NCBI GenBank assembly: GCA_041987205.1
Contig: JBHIWX010000007.1
Coordinates: 1-64,000, forward strand
Reading direction: 5' to 3'
From: BOKV01 sp041987205
GTDB lineage: Bacteria; Pseudomonadota; Alphaproteobacteria; Rhizobiales; Rhizobiaceae
Length of the DNA: 64,000 nt
In this document: one piece after another, positions 1 through 8,284 of the stretch
Layout: each line of letters opens with the position of its first letter
How positions within the stretch are numbered: the first letter of the stretch is position 1
The notes under the pieces: model-generated
The model's database searches: none
What the model was told of the DNA's origin: nothing
What the model saw: only the letters and a program-made list of their open reading frames with translations
Program-made: the position numbers and the translations under genes

Positions 1-3
1 AGG

Positions 4-19
4 CTTACTTTCAGGTAAG
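4..19. promoter_or_regulatory. Short inverted repeat at the left edge, possible regulator site
   Basis: CTTAC and GTAAG arms face each other across six bases, about 80 bp before the first gene. The layout resembles operators of HxlR-type regulators, which often sit beside small enzyme genes in rhizobia, but no regulator gene is visible because the window starts here. The function is inference only. Confidence 0.2.
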
Positions 20-101
20 TACCCGACTTTTTCGTGCGTTCTTGTCATTTCGAAAGTCTAATATCAGATAGGTTCCGTACGCAACCGGAGCCCGACAGAC
101 C

Positions 102-416
102 ATGATTGACCAGCTTCCCTCCCCCGTGGCCGCCTATTTCGCCGCAAGCACGCCCGAACAGGTTGCGAACTGCTTCACCGTAAACGGTTTCGCACACGAC
201 GAAAGACAAACCTATGCGGGACGCGAAGCGATCCTGCGCTGGCGCGAGGCTGTCGGCAAGATCAGCTTCACCCAGGAAATGCTCTCGACAGACGGCGATG
301 GCGAGACCTGCAAGGTCACCTGCCGCGTCTCGGGCAACTTCAAGGGCAGCCCGGTCGAACTCGACTACGCCTTCCAACTCGAAGGCGACAAGATCGCCCG
401 TCTGGAAATTTCCTGA
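102..416 (+). CDS. Nuclear transport factor 2 (SnoaL-like) family protein
   Basis: A 104-residue protein with the size and pattern of a single-domain NTF2/SnoaL fold: an N-terminal helix with VAAYFAAST, a loop FAHDERQTYAGREAILRW in which the G-R-E-A-I segment is typical of the family, then alternating beta strands ending YAFQLEGDKIARLEIS. Such proteins form small cone-shaped dimers; many are isomerases or have no known substrate. The catalytic residues of the well studied ketosteroid isomerases cannot be assigned, so no reaction is proposed. It is a single gene facing a convergent glyoxalase-fold gene 16 bp downstream. Start is the ATG at 102. Confidence 0.8.
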   Translation: MIDQLPSPVAAYFAASTPEQVANCFTVNGFAHDERQTYAGREAILRWREAVGKISFTQEMLSTDGDGETCKVTCRVSGNFKGSPVELDYAFQLEGDKIARLEIS

Positions 417-432
417 TCGTTACCACCCTGGC

Positions 433-777
433 CTATCGCTCGCTCCACACCGCCATTTCATTGCCGCCCGGCTCGCGGAAATGAAACCGCCTGCCGCCGG
501 GAAACGCATAGGCCGGGCGCACGATCTCGCCGCCCGCGGCCGTCACCCGTGCTTCCGCGCCTTCCAGGTTCTCCGTCTTGAGAATGACCAGCGGCGCCCC
601 GGCCAGGCGCTCGCCCGTGCCGTCGATCCCGCCATCGAGGCCGGCATCGGCGAACGCCTGGTAGGTCGGCCCGTAATCGGCAAAGGACCAGCCGAACGCC
701 TCGGCGAAAAAGGCTTTCGACGCCGCGATGTCCGGACTGGCGAACTCGACATAGTCGATCTTCAGATCGTCGCTCAT
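433..777 (-). CDS. VOC (glyoxalase/bleomycin-resistance fold) family protein
   Basis: A 114-residue protein with one vicinal-oxygen-chelate module pair: IDYVEFASPDIAASKAFF opens the first beta-alpha-beta unit and HFREPGGNEMAVW closes the second, giving the metal-side residues H and E seen in many VOC enzymes. Length is normal for a subunit that works as a dimer. The ATG at 777 is chosen because GAGGAG lies seven bases before it; a TTG five codons upstream has no such site. The substrate cannot be told from sequence; lyases, dioxygenases and antibiotic-binding proteins share the fold. Convergent with the NTF2-like gene. Confidence 0.8.
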   Translation of the reverse strand: MSDDLKIDYVEFASPDIAASKAFFAEAFGWSFADYGPTYQAFADAGLDGGIDGTGERLAGAPLVILKTENLEGAEARVTAAGGEIVRPAYAFPGGRRFHFREPGGNEMAVWSER

Positions 778-913
778 GGGCGTGCTCCTCAAGCTGAAAG
801 TTCCTGATTTGTTCTAGGCTGGATTGTCCTTCAGGACAAGCGGGGCGATTTATTCCGAACCGGGTCCGCGTCTAGTCTTCCATCGTAAAAGGAAAGCGCC
901 GGGTCAGGCAGAA

Positions 914-1261
914 TCAGCGCGTTCCGCCCGCAGAGGCCATTGCTTTTTTGCCCGACCGCAGCTCGCCTGAAGTCTCCTGTCGGCGGGCAAAGTCCATCTT
1001 GCGCGGCACCCGGACGCGGCGGAACACCTCGATGATCTCGGCGCGCTTGCAGGCGATCGCGCCCATTCTCACAGCACGATCGCGCTCCAGACCGGTAATG
1101 TCGTAATGCGGCGCCGAGGTCTTGGGCGGACCCTGATAAGACAGTCGATGAACGCCGATGCGGTGGGCGAAGCGGTGCAATTCGGCCTCTTCATCGGCCA
1201 GAAGATGGCACCATCTGCGCCCCTTCCAGTGCCAGATCGCATCGTCGACATAGACCGCCAT
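914..1261 (-). CDS. DUF4031 domain-containing protein
   Basis: A 115-residue protein starting MAVYVDDAIWHWKGRRWCH, with FAHRIGVHRLSYQGPP and SAPHYDITGLERDRAVRMGA following. These are the hallmark segments of DUF4031, a short domain of unknown function found in many proteobacteria and actinobacteria, often in a protein of just this size. The start at 1261 puts the first residue of the domain at Met1 and has AAGGA upstream; the reading frame is open further upstream but with arginine-rich non-family sequence. The C-terminal tail after VPRKMDFARRQ is variable. It lies 96 bp downstream of the transpeptidase gene on the same strand and may share its transcript. No function is proposed. Confidence 0.75.
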   Translation of the reverse strand: MAVYVDDAIWHWKGRRWCHLLADEEAELHRFAHRIGVHRLSYQGPPKTSAPHYDITGLERDRAVRMGAIACKRAEIIEVFRRVRVPRKMDFARRQETSGELRSGKKAMASAGGTR

Positions 1262-1357
1262 TTCGTCCTTCGGTTCCAGTCCCGCTGAACGGCGATGATT
1301 TCGCGAGGATCGATCGGCGTCAAGCTCCCGGTTTCCGGCTCGGCAAACCGGCACCGC

Positions 1358-2473
1358 TCAGCCCTTCGGCGAGAACAGCTTCTGCAGCCAGTTTTTCTTC
1401 GGAGACGGCGAGGCCGTCTGGGTCTCGCTGAGCGGCGAAGGCTCGGGCACCGGCACGGGCGTGCCCGCTTCGGTCATCGCGGGCTCGCCGCCCTCGACCG
1501 GTGCCAGCGTCGCTTCGGAAGGCGTGGCCATCGCCGCCGATGACGCAGCTGCCGTGGCAGTCGATGTCTTGCGGCCGGCAAAAAGGTCGCGGAAGGCCTG
1601 TTTCTTCAGGACTTCCTCGAAGATCTCCTCGTCCTTGGAGACCTTCTGTGAATAGGCGAGCGCCAGGCTGTCGGGCATCGCCGTCTCGGGGCAGGCCCGC
1701 GTCGGCTTGAATGCCTTCTCGTCCTCGGCGATGCGGTTGAAGACATATTGCCGGTCGCAGACATCGACCTTGGGCGGGTTCTTCGTGATCTCGAAATGAT
1801 CCGCGCCTTCCTTCAGCATCTTCCAGAACTCGAAATGCGGATCGTCGCGATGCTCGGCCATGTTCTCCGGCGTCATGCGAAACGGAAAGGCCTGGATCTG
1901 GAAGTTCTGCTGGCCGCCCTTGAAGGCCTCGCGCGCAAGCGCATAGATCTCGCCAATGCGCTCGTCCGTCATCGAATAGCAGCCGGCGGACGAGCACGCG
2001 CCATGCACCATCAGATGCGTGCCGGTGCGCCCGTTCGCCCTGTCATAGCTGTTGGGAAAACCCATGTTGAAGGACAAATAGTAATCCGATTTCGGATTCA
2101 TCTGGTACGGATTGACCGTGTAGAAGCCCTCCGGCGCCTGGCGATCGCCTTCCTTGAACTTCGGCCCGAGCTTGCCCGACCATTTGCAGATCTCGTAGCT
2201 CTCGAGCAGGTCGTATTTGCCCTTGTTGGTCTGCTTCCAGACCTCGAGCGTGCTCTCTTCCTTGAAGATGCGGATCATGATCGGCGAGGCCGCCGTCATG
2301 CCCTTGTCCTTCATCTTCCGGGTCAGGGCGTGGGGGATCGGCTTTTCGGCTTTGGGAAACAGCGCGATCATGCCGCCGTCCTGACAGCCCGCGACGAACA
2401 GCGCGGATGCCACGAGCATTGCCGCCGCAGCCCGCCTCATGCCGTTCGCGATGGTTTTCCCGTTTCCGATCAT
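1358..2473 (-). CDS. YafK-type murein L,D-transpeptidase family lipoprotein
   Basis: A 371-residue exported protein. The N terminus has basic residues, a hydrophobic run and lipobox LFVAGC, so Cys29 should be acylated after cleavage. The YkuD catalytic domain spans roughly residues 60-215; the active-site block MVHGACSSAGCYSMTD carries the expected His and the nucleophile Cys in S-x-G-C. This is the YafK/DpaA branch, members of which act on meso-diaminopimelate links in peptidoglycan or cut off lipoprotein, rather than the classical Ycf-type. The last 80 residues are a Pro/Ser/Thr/Glu-rich tail ending KKNWLQKLFSPKG, likely disordered. Alternative start Met12 (2440) is possible. Upstream 217 bp to accA holds nothing recognisable. 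Confidence 0.85.
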   Translation of the reverse strand: MIGNGKTIANGMRRAAAAMLVASALFVAGCQDGGMIALFPKAEKPIPHALTRKMKDKGMTAASPIMIRIFKEESTLEVWKQTNKGKYDLLESYEICKWSGKLGPKFKEGDRQAPEGFYTVNPYQMNPKSDYYLSFNMGFPNSYDRANGRTGTHLMVHGACSSAGCYSMTDERIGEIYALAREAFKGGQQNFQIQAFPFRMTPENMAEHRDDPHFEFWKMLKEGADHFEITKNPPKVDVCDRQYVFNRIAEDEKAFKPTRACPETAMPDSLALAYSQKVSKDEEIFEEVLKKQAFRDLFAGRKTSTATAAASSAAMATPSEATLAPVEGGEPAMTEAGTPVPVPEPSPLSETQTASPSPKKNWLQKLFSPKG

Positions 2474-2690
2474 CTTACCCGTCCGGCGACCGCTGGCGCG
2501 ACATTGGCCGGATGCTCGTCCACTTGCTCAGGGTGTGTGGCCGGCGGAATGTCCGCAGGGCCATGTCCCGGATTGTCCCATTTTCCGGAAAATCGGATAC
2601 CGGTTCAAGGTTTACAACCCGTTTCCGTCGCCGATTACCACCCGATTGTTCGCCAGATAACTCGAATGTGAAGGCGGCGAAATTGGGACC

Positions 2691-3647
2691 TCAGACGAGA
2701 TTGCGCCCGATCGCGAGGAATTTCTCGCGTCGCTGCCGCCGCACGTCGTCGCCTTCGAGCCCGCCAAATTCCTCCAGCGCCGTGCGGATCGTCTCGGCCG
2801 TATCGGCAAGCACGCTGGCGGGGTCGCGATGCGCGCCGCCGACCGGCTCGGCAATGATGCCGTCGATGACGCCGAGCTGCTGGAGGTCCTGCGCGGTGAT
2901 CTTCATCGCCGTCGCGACATCCTTGGCCTTGGCGGCGTCTCGCCACAGGATCGAGGCCGCCGCTTCCGGCGAGGCGACCGAATAGATCGAATGCTCCAGC
3001 ATGTAGACGCGGTTGGCCGTGGCGATCGCCATCGCGCCGCCGGAGCCGCCTTCGCCAACGATCACCGAAACAATCGGCACCTTCACGTTCAGGCAGGTCT
3101 CGATCGACCGCGCGATCGCCTCGGCCTGGCCGCGTTCCTCCGCGCCGACGCCGGGAAAGGCACCCGCCGTGTCGACCAGCGTGATGACCGGAATGGAGAA
3201 GCGGTCGGCCAGTTCCATGATCCGGACCGCCTTGCGATAGCCCTCCGGCCGCGCCATGCCAAAATTGTGCTTCAGCCGGGTTTCGGTGTCGGCGCCCTTT
3301 TCATGGCCGATGATCGCAACCGATTCGCCGTCGAAACGACCGAACCCGGCGACGACGGCCTTGTCTTCGCCGAAATAGCGGTCGCCCGAAAGCGGAATGA
3401 AATCGGTGATGAAGGCTTCGAGATAATCCTTGAAGTGCGGCCGGTCGGGATGGCGCGCGATCTGTGTCTTGTGCCAGGGCGTCAGCTTGGAATAGAGGTC
3501 GGCCAGCGTCTCGCTCGCCTTCGTCTCCAGCTTGGCGATCTCGCCCGAGAGATCGACATTGTCGTCGTTCTCCGCCAGATCGCGCAATTCATGGATCTTG
3601 CCTTCGATATCGGCGACAGGCTTTTCGAACTCGAGATAGCTACGCAT
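2691..3647 (-). CDS. accA: Acetyl-CoA carboxylase, carboxyltransferase subunit alpha
   Basis: This 318-residue protein is full length for AccA, which with AccD forms the alpha2beta2 carboxyltransferase that moves carboxyl from carboxybiotin to acetyl-CoA in the first step of fatty-acid synthesis. It has the N-terminal helical segment (EFEKPVADIEGKIHEL), the biotin/CoA-face motif RPEGYRKAVRIM near residue 137, TAGAFPGVGAEERGQ, and the oxyanion stretch GEGGSGGAMAIA near 198, then VASPEAAASILW. It is cytosolic. accD is not in the window; in bacteria of this group the two subunit genes are usually apart. It follows xerD on the same strand after 170 bp. Confidence 0.98.
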   Translation of the reverse strand: MRSYLEFEKPVADIEGKIHELRDLAENDDNVDLSGEIAKLETKASETLADLYSKLTPWHKTQIARHPDRPHFKDYLEAFITDFIPLSGDRYFGEDKAVVAGFGRFDGESVAIIGHEKGADTETRLKHNFGMARPEGYRKAVRIMELADRFSIPVITLVDTAGAFPGVGAEERGQAEAIARSIETCLNVKVPIVSVIVGEGGSGGAMAIATANRVYMLEHSIYSVASPEAAASILWRDAAKAKDVATAMKITAQDLQQLGVIDGIIAEPVGGAHRDPASVLADTAETIRTALEEFGGLEGDDVRRQRREKFLAIGRNLV

Positions 3648-3817
3648 TCACCAGACTTTGTTTTCGACGAGGCCAGGTTTTTCGACGGGATTTGCGCTCA
3701 ATGGGCGGACCGGTTCCGCAGGCGTCAAATCGCGCGGCACACTGGCTTTTGGAGGCAACAATGTCAACATTTTGTGCACGCGCGAAAAAAGCGTGCAAAA
3801 GCCGTCAAATCCGCGCT

Positions 3818-4789
3818 TCAGCCCTTCGATTTCGCCAGCGGGTGACCTTCCTCGACCAGCCGCCGCAGCCTTTCGTCGAGCACATGAGTGTAAATCTGCG
3901 TCGTCGAGATGTCGGCATGGCCGAGCAATTGCTGCACGACGCGCAGATCCGCCCCGTTGGCGAGCAGATGGCTGGCAAAGGCGTGACGCAGCACATGCGG
4001 CGACAGTTTCCCCGCGTCGAGCCCGGCACGCAGTGCCAGCGCCTTGAGATCGCGCGCAAACGCCTGCCGCGTCACATGCCCCTCGGCCGAAGAAGCGGGA
4101 AACAGGAACTCCGCCGATTTGAGCGATCCTTTCGGGGCCGGCCCCTTCGGGTCCTCCGCGTTCTTTTCCTTGTTCGCGGCCTCCCGCGCCGCCAGATAGT
4201 CGCCGATCGCCGCCTTGGCGCGCTCGGAGAGTGGTACGATGCGCTCGCGTCCGCCCTTGCCGGTGATCGAGAGAAATGGCTGGTTCGGCCGCGCCGCGCC
4301 GGCGGGAAGCCCGACCAGTTCGCTGACTCGCATGCCGGTCGCATAGATCAGTTCGACCAGCGCCAGCATGCGCAGCGCCCGCACCTTCTGCGCCGGCCGT
4401 TTCGCCTCGCCTGCCTCGCGCTCGGCCTGGCCGATGAGCCGGTCGACCTCTTCCTCGCGCATCACCTTGGGCAGCGGCCGTCCGGCCTTGGGTGCGGCGA
4501 CCGGGCCGCTCGGATCGTCGCCGCGCAGGCCTTCCGAAAACAGGAAACGGTGGAACTGGCGGATCGCGGACAATTGGCGCGCCTGCGTCGAGGCGGCGAA
4601 GCCGGAACGCGCCAGCATCTCCATGTGGGCGCGAATGTCCTCGGCCTGCGCATTGGCGGCCGTCCTGCCCGCGCGCTTCAGAAACGCGTCATAGGCGGCG
4701 AGATCACGCGCATAGGATTGCAGCGTGTTCTGCGCCGCGCCGCGCTCGGCACTCATCATTTCGAGGAAATTTTCGATCAGATGGCGCAT
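3818..4789 (-). CDS. xerD: Tyrosine recombinase XerD
   Basis: A 323-residue tyrosine recombinase with an N-terminal SAM-like core-binding domain (residues 5-95) and a catalytic domain with Arg154 (TGMRVSEL), Lys178, His265-x-x-Arg268 (HVLRHAF), His291 (LLGHAD) and nucleophile Tyr300 (IYTHV). With XerC it resolves chromosome dimers at dif. A basic, low-complexity insert at about residues 203-235 makes it longer than the usual 300 residues. Location upstream of accA and the start MRHLIENFLEMMSAERGA fit chromosomal XerD rather than a phage integrase. The start at 4789 is chosen over a longer open frame because the preceding codons read through the microprotein gene in another frame. It is 26 bp after that gene. 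Confidence 0.93.
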   Translation of the reverse strand: MRHLIENFLEMMSAERGAAQNTLQSYARDLAAYDAFLKRAGRTAANAQAEDIRAHMEMLARSGFAASTQARQLSAIRQFHRFLFSEGLRGDDPSGPVAAPKAGRPLPKVMREEEVDRLIGQAEREAGEAKRPAQKVRALRMLALVELIYATGMRVSELVGLPAGAARPNQPFLSITGKGGRERIVPLSERAKAAIGDYLAAREAANKEKNAEDPKGPAPKGSLKSAEFLFPASSAEGHVTRQAFARDLKALALRAGLDAGKLSPHVLRHAFASHLLANGADLRVVQQLLGHADISTTQIYTHVLDERLRRLVEEGHPLAKSKG

Positions 4790-4815
4790 TGCGCGCCCAC
4801 CCTGTTTTCCGCCGC

Positions 4816-4962
4816 CTATTGCGGCTTCAGCTTGGCCGGCGGAATGCGAACCGTCATCTCGCGCTGGTTCGGCTCGACCATCGTCGCCAGCGCAACCATG
4901 CCGCCATAAATCCCGCCGGCGATGATCGCGCAGACCACAAGAAATCGGATCAGACTTGGCAT
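4816..4962 (-). CDS. 48-residue single-span membrane microprotein upstream of xerD
   Basis: Translation gives 48 residues: a short start MPSLIR, one hydrophobic span (FLVVCAIIAGGIYGGMVALA) and a polar tail with EPNQREMTVRIPPAKL. Hydrophobicity, one clean span and the 26-bp spacing to xerD support a real gene; I recall similar short proteins beside xerD in rhizobia, usually left unannotated or called hypothetical. The positive residue before the span and polar tail after it suggest the tail faces the periplasm. No function is known to me. It diverges from aroK, so 4963-5183 should hold both promoters. Confidence 0.65.
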   Translation of the reverse strand: MPSLIRFLVVCAIIAGGIYGGMVALATMVEPNQREMTVRIPPAKLKPQ

Positions 4963-5183
4963 GCAACCGTCCCCGTACGCTTTTCGCCGCCCGCTCGCGT
5001 TGCAGCCTTTATGGAAAAACCGCCGGAAAATGGCAAGCGCGGCGGCCTCCGCGACGCCATCCGGTCGCCGCGAACGGCACTCTGCCACCCCCTCCCGTCC
5101 CCCTCGCACCACTTGACGAAACCTCGGCAATGGTATGCAACCGCGCACATTCGCAACACGGGGTGGGCTTGGAAGTCGGACGC

Positions 5184-5780
5184 ATGAAGAAGTCGGAGCG
5201 GGTGAGATACATCGCAACCGCGCTTGAGCGCCGCAGCGTCGTCTTCGTCGGCATGATGGGGTGCGGCAAGTCGGCGATCGGCCGTCTCACCGCCGCCGAG
5301 CTCGGACTGCCCTATTTCGATTCGGACGCCGAGATCACCACTGCCGCCGACATGACCATCGCGGAAATCTTCGAGCGATTCGGCGAGGACTATTTCCGCA
5401 AGGGCGAGGAACGTGTCATCGCGCGCCTGCTGGCCGATGGGCCTACGGTGCTGTCGCTTGGTGGCGGCGCCTTCATGTCCGAGGCCACGCGCGAACTGGT
5501 TGCCGCCAGCGCCATCTCGATCTGGCTGAAGGCGGATATAGACCTTTTGATGAGCCGCGTCATGCGCCGGCCCGGCACGCGGCCGCTGCTGGCGAGCGGC
5601 AATCCCAGGGCGACCCTGACCGAACTCACCGAGAAGCGCTCGCCGATCTACGCGCTCGCCGATCTGCACGTTGAATCCTCGCGCATGTCGAAGAAGCAGA
5701 CCTGCGAGAACGTCCTCGACAGCCTGCAGGCATGGCTGGAAGATCATCCCCGCGATACCGGAATGGCGAACACGCAATGA
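5184..5780 (+). CDS. aroK: Shikimate kinase
   Basis: A 198-residue P-loop kinase that phosphorylates shikimate at O3 in the aromatic amino-acid pathway. The Walker A GMMGCGKS is at about residue 23, the shikimate-binding DSDAEI follows (Asp of the D-x-D pair), RKGEERVI supplies the binding Arg, and LSLGGGAFMS is the conserved GGG loop; the lid is RRPGTRPLL. Start ATG 5184 is preceded by GGAAG; an upstream in-frame ATG at 5130 would add 18 unlikely residues. Its stop overlaps the start of aroB (ATGA), so the two are co-translated. Cytosolic enzyme. Confidence 0.95.
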   Translation: MKKSERVRYIATALERRSVVFVGMMGCGKSAIGRLTAAELGLPYFDSDAEITTAADMTIAEIFERFGEDYFRKGEERVIARLLADGPTVLSLGGGAFMSEATRELVAASAISIWLKADIDLLMSRVMRRPGTRPLLASGNPRATLTELTEKRSPIYALADLHVESSRMSKKQTCENVLDSLQAWLEDHPRDTGMANTQ

Positions 5781-6895
5781 CCGAAACCCTGACCGTCGAA
5801 CTGGGCGAGCGCAGCTACGATATCGTCATCGGTGCCGACGCGATCGATCGTGCCGGCGAGACCATCGCCGCGCTCAGGCCCGGTGCGCGCTGCGCCATCG
5901 TCACCGACGACAACGTCAATGCCGCCCATGGCGACCGGCTTCGCGCCGCGCTCGACGGGGCCGGCCTCGAACACACCACGCTAACCGTGCCGCCCGGCGA
6001 GCCGTCGAAATGCTACGCCATGTTCGAGAAGGTCGTGAATGGCCTGCTTGAAGCCCGGCTCGAACGCGGCGATCTTGTCCTTGCTTTCGGCGGGGGCGTC
6101 GTCGGCGATCTCGCCGGTTTTGCCGCATCCGTCGCGCGGCGCGGCATGGACTTCGTCCAGATCCCGACCTCGCTGCTCGCCCAGGTCGATTCCTCCGTCG
6201 GCGGCAAGACCGGCATCAACGCGCCGGCCGGCAAGAACCTCATCGGCGCCTTCCACCAGCCGGTGCTGGTGCTGGCAGACACTGGCGCGCTTGCGACGCT
6301 TCCTCCCCGCGAGTTCCGCGCCGGCTACGCGGAGGTCGTCAAATACGGACTGATCGACCGCCCCGACTTCTTCGAATGGCTGGAAGCCAACCACGAGGAA
6401 ATCTTCGCGCTTGGCCCGGCGCTGACGCGGGCGATCGCCACAAGCTGCCGCGCAAAGGCGGAGATCGTCGCCGCCGACGAGACCGAACAGGGCGTGCGTG
6501 CGCTCCTTAATCTGGGCCACACCTTCGGCCATGCGCTGGAAGGTGCCTGCGGCTATGACGGCGCCAGGCTCGTCCATGGCGAGGCCGTCGCCATCGGCCT
6601 GGTGCTGGCGCACGAATTCTCCAACCGGATGAATCTGTGCGACGCCGACTCGGTCGTGCGCGTGCGCAACCACCTGAAGAAGGTCGGCCTGCCCACCACG
6701 ATCGGCGACATTCCGGGCGCGCCCCTCGATGCCGAGACGCTCGCCCGCTTCATTGCCCAGGACAAGAAGGTCAAGCGCGGCCGCCTGACCTTCATTCTTT
6801 CAAATGGGCTCGGCAAATCCTATATTGCCGACGACGTTCCCCCCGACGAAGTCATCGCCTTCCTCAAGGAAAAAACCCAGCCCCGCAGGGACTAA
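5777..6895 (+). CDS. aroB: 3-dehydroquinate synthase
   Basis: This 372-residue enzyme turns DAHP into 3-dehydroquinate, the first carbocycle of the shikimate route, using NAD and a divalent metal. It shows the NAD loop GGGVVGDLAGFAAS, the active-site segment SSVGGKTGINAPAGKN, and the metal ligands in HTFGHALE and HGEAVAIG. It starts by an ATGA overlap with aroK, the classical pairing of these genes in proteobacteria, and is followed six bases later by the CNNM/CorC gene, so all three probably share one transcript. Nothing in the sequence departs from the family. Confidence 0.97.
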   Translation: MTETLTVELGERSYDIVIGADAIDRAGETIAALRPGARCAIVTDDNVNAAHGDRLRAALDGAGLEHTTLTVPPGEPSKCYAMFEKVVNGLLEARLERGDLVLAFGGGVVGDLAGFAASVARRGMDFVQIPTSLLAQVDSSVGGKTGINAPAGKNLIGAFHQPVLVLADTGALATLPPREFRAGYAEVVKYGLIDRPDFFEWLEANHEEIFALGPALTRAIATSCRAKAEIVAADETEQGVRALLNLGHTFGHALEGACGYDGARLVHGEAVAIGLVLAHEFSNRMNLCDADSVVRVRNHLKKVGLPTTIGDIPGAPLDAETLARFIAQDKKVKRGRLTFILSNGLGKSYIADDVPPDEVIAFLKEKTQPRRD

Positions 6896-6901
6896 GCCGC
6901 C

Positions 6902-8161
6902 ATGACCGCCGAATACTGGATCCTGTCCGTCGCCATTCTGGTGCTGATCGTCTTCTCGGCCTTCTTCTCCGGCTCCGAGACCGCGCTCACGGCCGCCTCG
7001 CGCGCCCGCATGCATTCGCTCGAGAAAAACGGCGACAAGCACGCGGCGACCGTCAACGCGCTGATCGCCAAGCGCGACCGCCTGATCGGCGCCCTCCTCA
7101 TCGGCAACAATCTGGTCAACATCCTGGCCTCCGTGCTGGCGACCAGCATTTTCCTCGAACTGTTCGGCGATTCCGGTCTGGCGCTTGCCACCGTCGCCAT
7201 GACCATCGTCATCGTCATCTTCGCCGAGATCACACCGAAAAGCTGGGCGATTTCCGGCCCCGACCGCTTCGCGCTAACCGTTGCCCCATTGGTCAACGTG
7301 GTCGTGTTCCTGCTGGCACCGCTCGCCAATTTGATGAGCTTCATCGTCCGCCTGCTGCTGCGCCTGTTCGGCATAAGGCTCGACGCCACGCAGTCCATGC
7401 TGTCCGCGCATGAGGAGATTCGCGGCGCCGTCGAGGTGTTCCACCGCGAAGGCTCGGTCGTGAAGGACGACCGCTACAGGCTTGGCGGCATTCTCGACCT
7501 GCACGAACTGGAAGTCTCCGACGTCATGATCCACCGCACCAAGATGCTGTCGATCAATTCAGACGATCCGGCAGAGGCGATCGTGCGCCAGATTCTCGAC
7601 AGCCCCTATACGCGAATTCCCGTCTGGAAGAACGAGGCGGAGAACATTATCGGCATCGTCCACGCCAAGGATGTGCTGCGCTATGTCGGCATGAACGACG
7701 ACCTGTCGAAATTCGACATCAACAAGATCGCCGCCAAACCGTGGTTCGTGCCCGAGACCACGACGCTGCAGGACCAGCTCAACGCCTTCCTGCGCAAGAA
7801 GGCGCACATCGCGCTGGTCGTCGACGAATATGGCGAGGTGAAGGGCCTCGTCACGCTGGAAGACATTCTGGAAGAGATCGTCGGCGAGATCGCCGACGAG
7901 CACGACATCGAGGTGTCGGGCGTCCAGACCCAGGCCGACGGCTCCGTCATCGTCGACGGTTCCGTGCCGATCCGCGACCTCAATCGCGCGCTCGACTGGG
8001 AACTGCCGGACGAGGAGGCAACCACGGTTGCGGGTCTCGTCATCCATGCCGCGCAGACCATTCCCGAGGAGAAGCAGGCCTTCACCTTCTACGGAAAGCG
8101 CTTCGTCGTCATGCACCGTGAGAGAAACCGCCAGACGCAGCTTCGCATTCGCAACCTCTAG
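6902..8161 (+). CDS. HlyC/CorC (CNNM) family membrane transporter-like protein
   Basis: A 419-residue inner-membrane protein. Residues 1-180 form the CNNM domain with about four hydrophobic segments (ILSVAILVLIVFSAFFSG; TIVIVIFAEITPKSW holds the family's conserved polar stretch). Two CBS modules follow (roughly 210-335; SDVMIHRTKM and VTLEDILEEIVGEIADEH), then a C-terminal CorC/HlyC domain. Relatives have roles in Mg2+/Co2+ homeostasis; the old name hemolysin is misleading. It starts six bases after aroB, an arrangement I recall from other rhizobia. Substrate and direction of transport are not decided by sequence. Confidence 0.9.
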   Translation: MTAEYWILSVAILVLIVFSAFFSGSETALTAASRARMHSLEKNGDKHAATVNALIAKRDRLIGALLIGNNLVNILASVLATSIFLELFGDSGLALATVAMTIVIVIFAEITPKSWAISGPDRFALTVAPLVNVVVFLLAPLANLMSFIVRLLLRLFGIRLDATQSMLSAHEEIRGAVEVFHREGSVVKDDRYRLGGILDLHELEVSDVMIHRTKMLSINSDDPAEAIVRQILDSPYTRIPVWKNEAENIIGIVHAKDVLRYVGMNDDLSKFDINKIAAKPWFVPETTTLQDQLNAFLRKKAHIALVVDEYGEVKGLVTLEDILEEIVGEIADEHDIEVSGVQTQADGSVIVDGSVPIRDLNRALDWELPDEEATTVAGLVIHAAQTIPEEKQAFTFYGKRFVVMHRERNRQTQLRIRNL

Positions 8162-8284
8162 CCGGACCCCTCCGCCAGTACAGAGGTGCACCCGCACCGG
8201 GGCCACAGCCGCATTGACGCGAAACGACCGTCCCGCTGTGCCATACTGGCCGGCGACAGGCAGGATTTCGAGAGGCGCGGCGGC

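Noticed and set aside
3818..4789. Phage or island integrase
   Set aside because: It is a tyrosine recombinase, but sequence and location beside accA identify chromosomal XerD.
3464..4909. Plus-strand open frame of 481 codons over xerD and the accA start
   Set aside because: Antisense shadow; xerD catalytic residues are all present on the minus strand.
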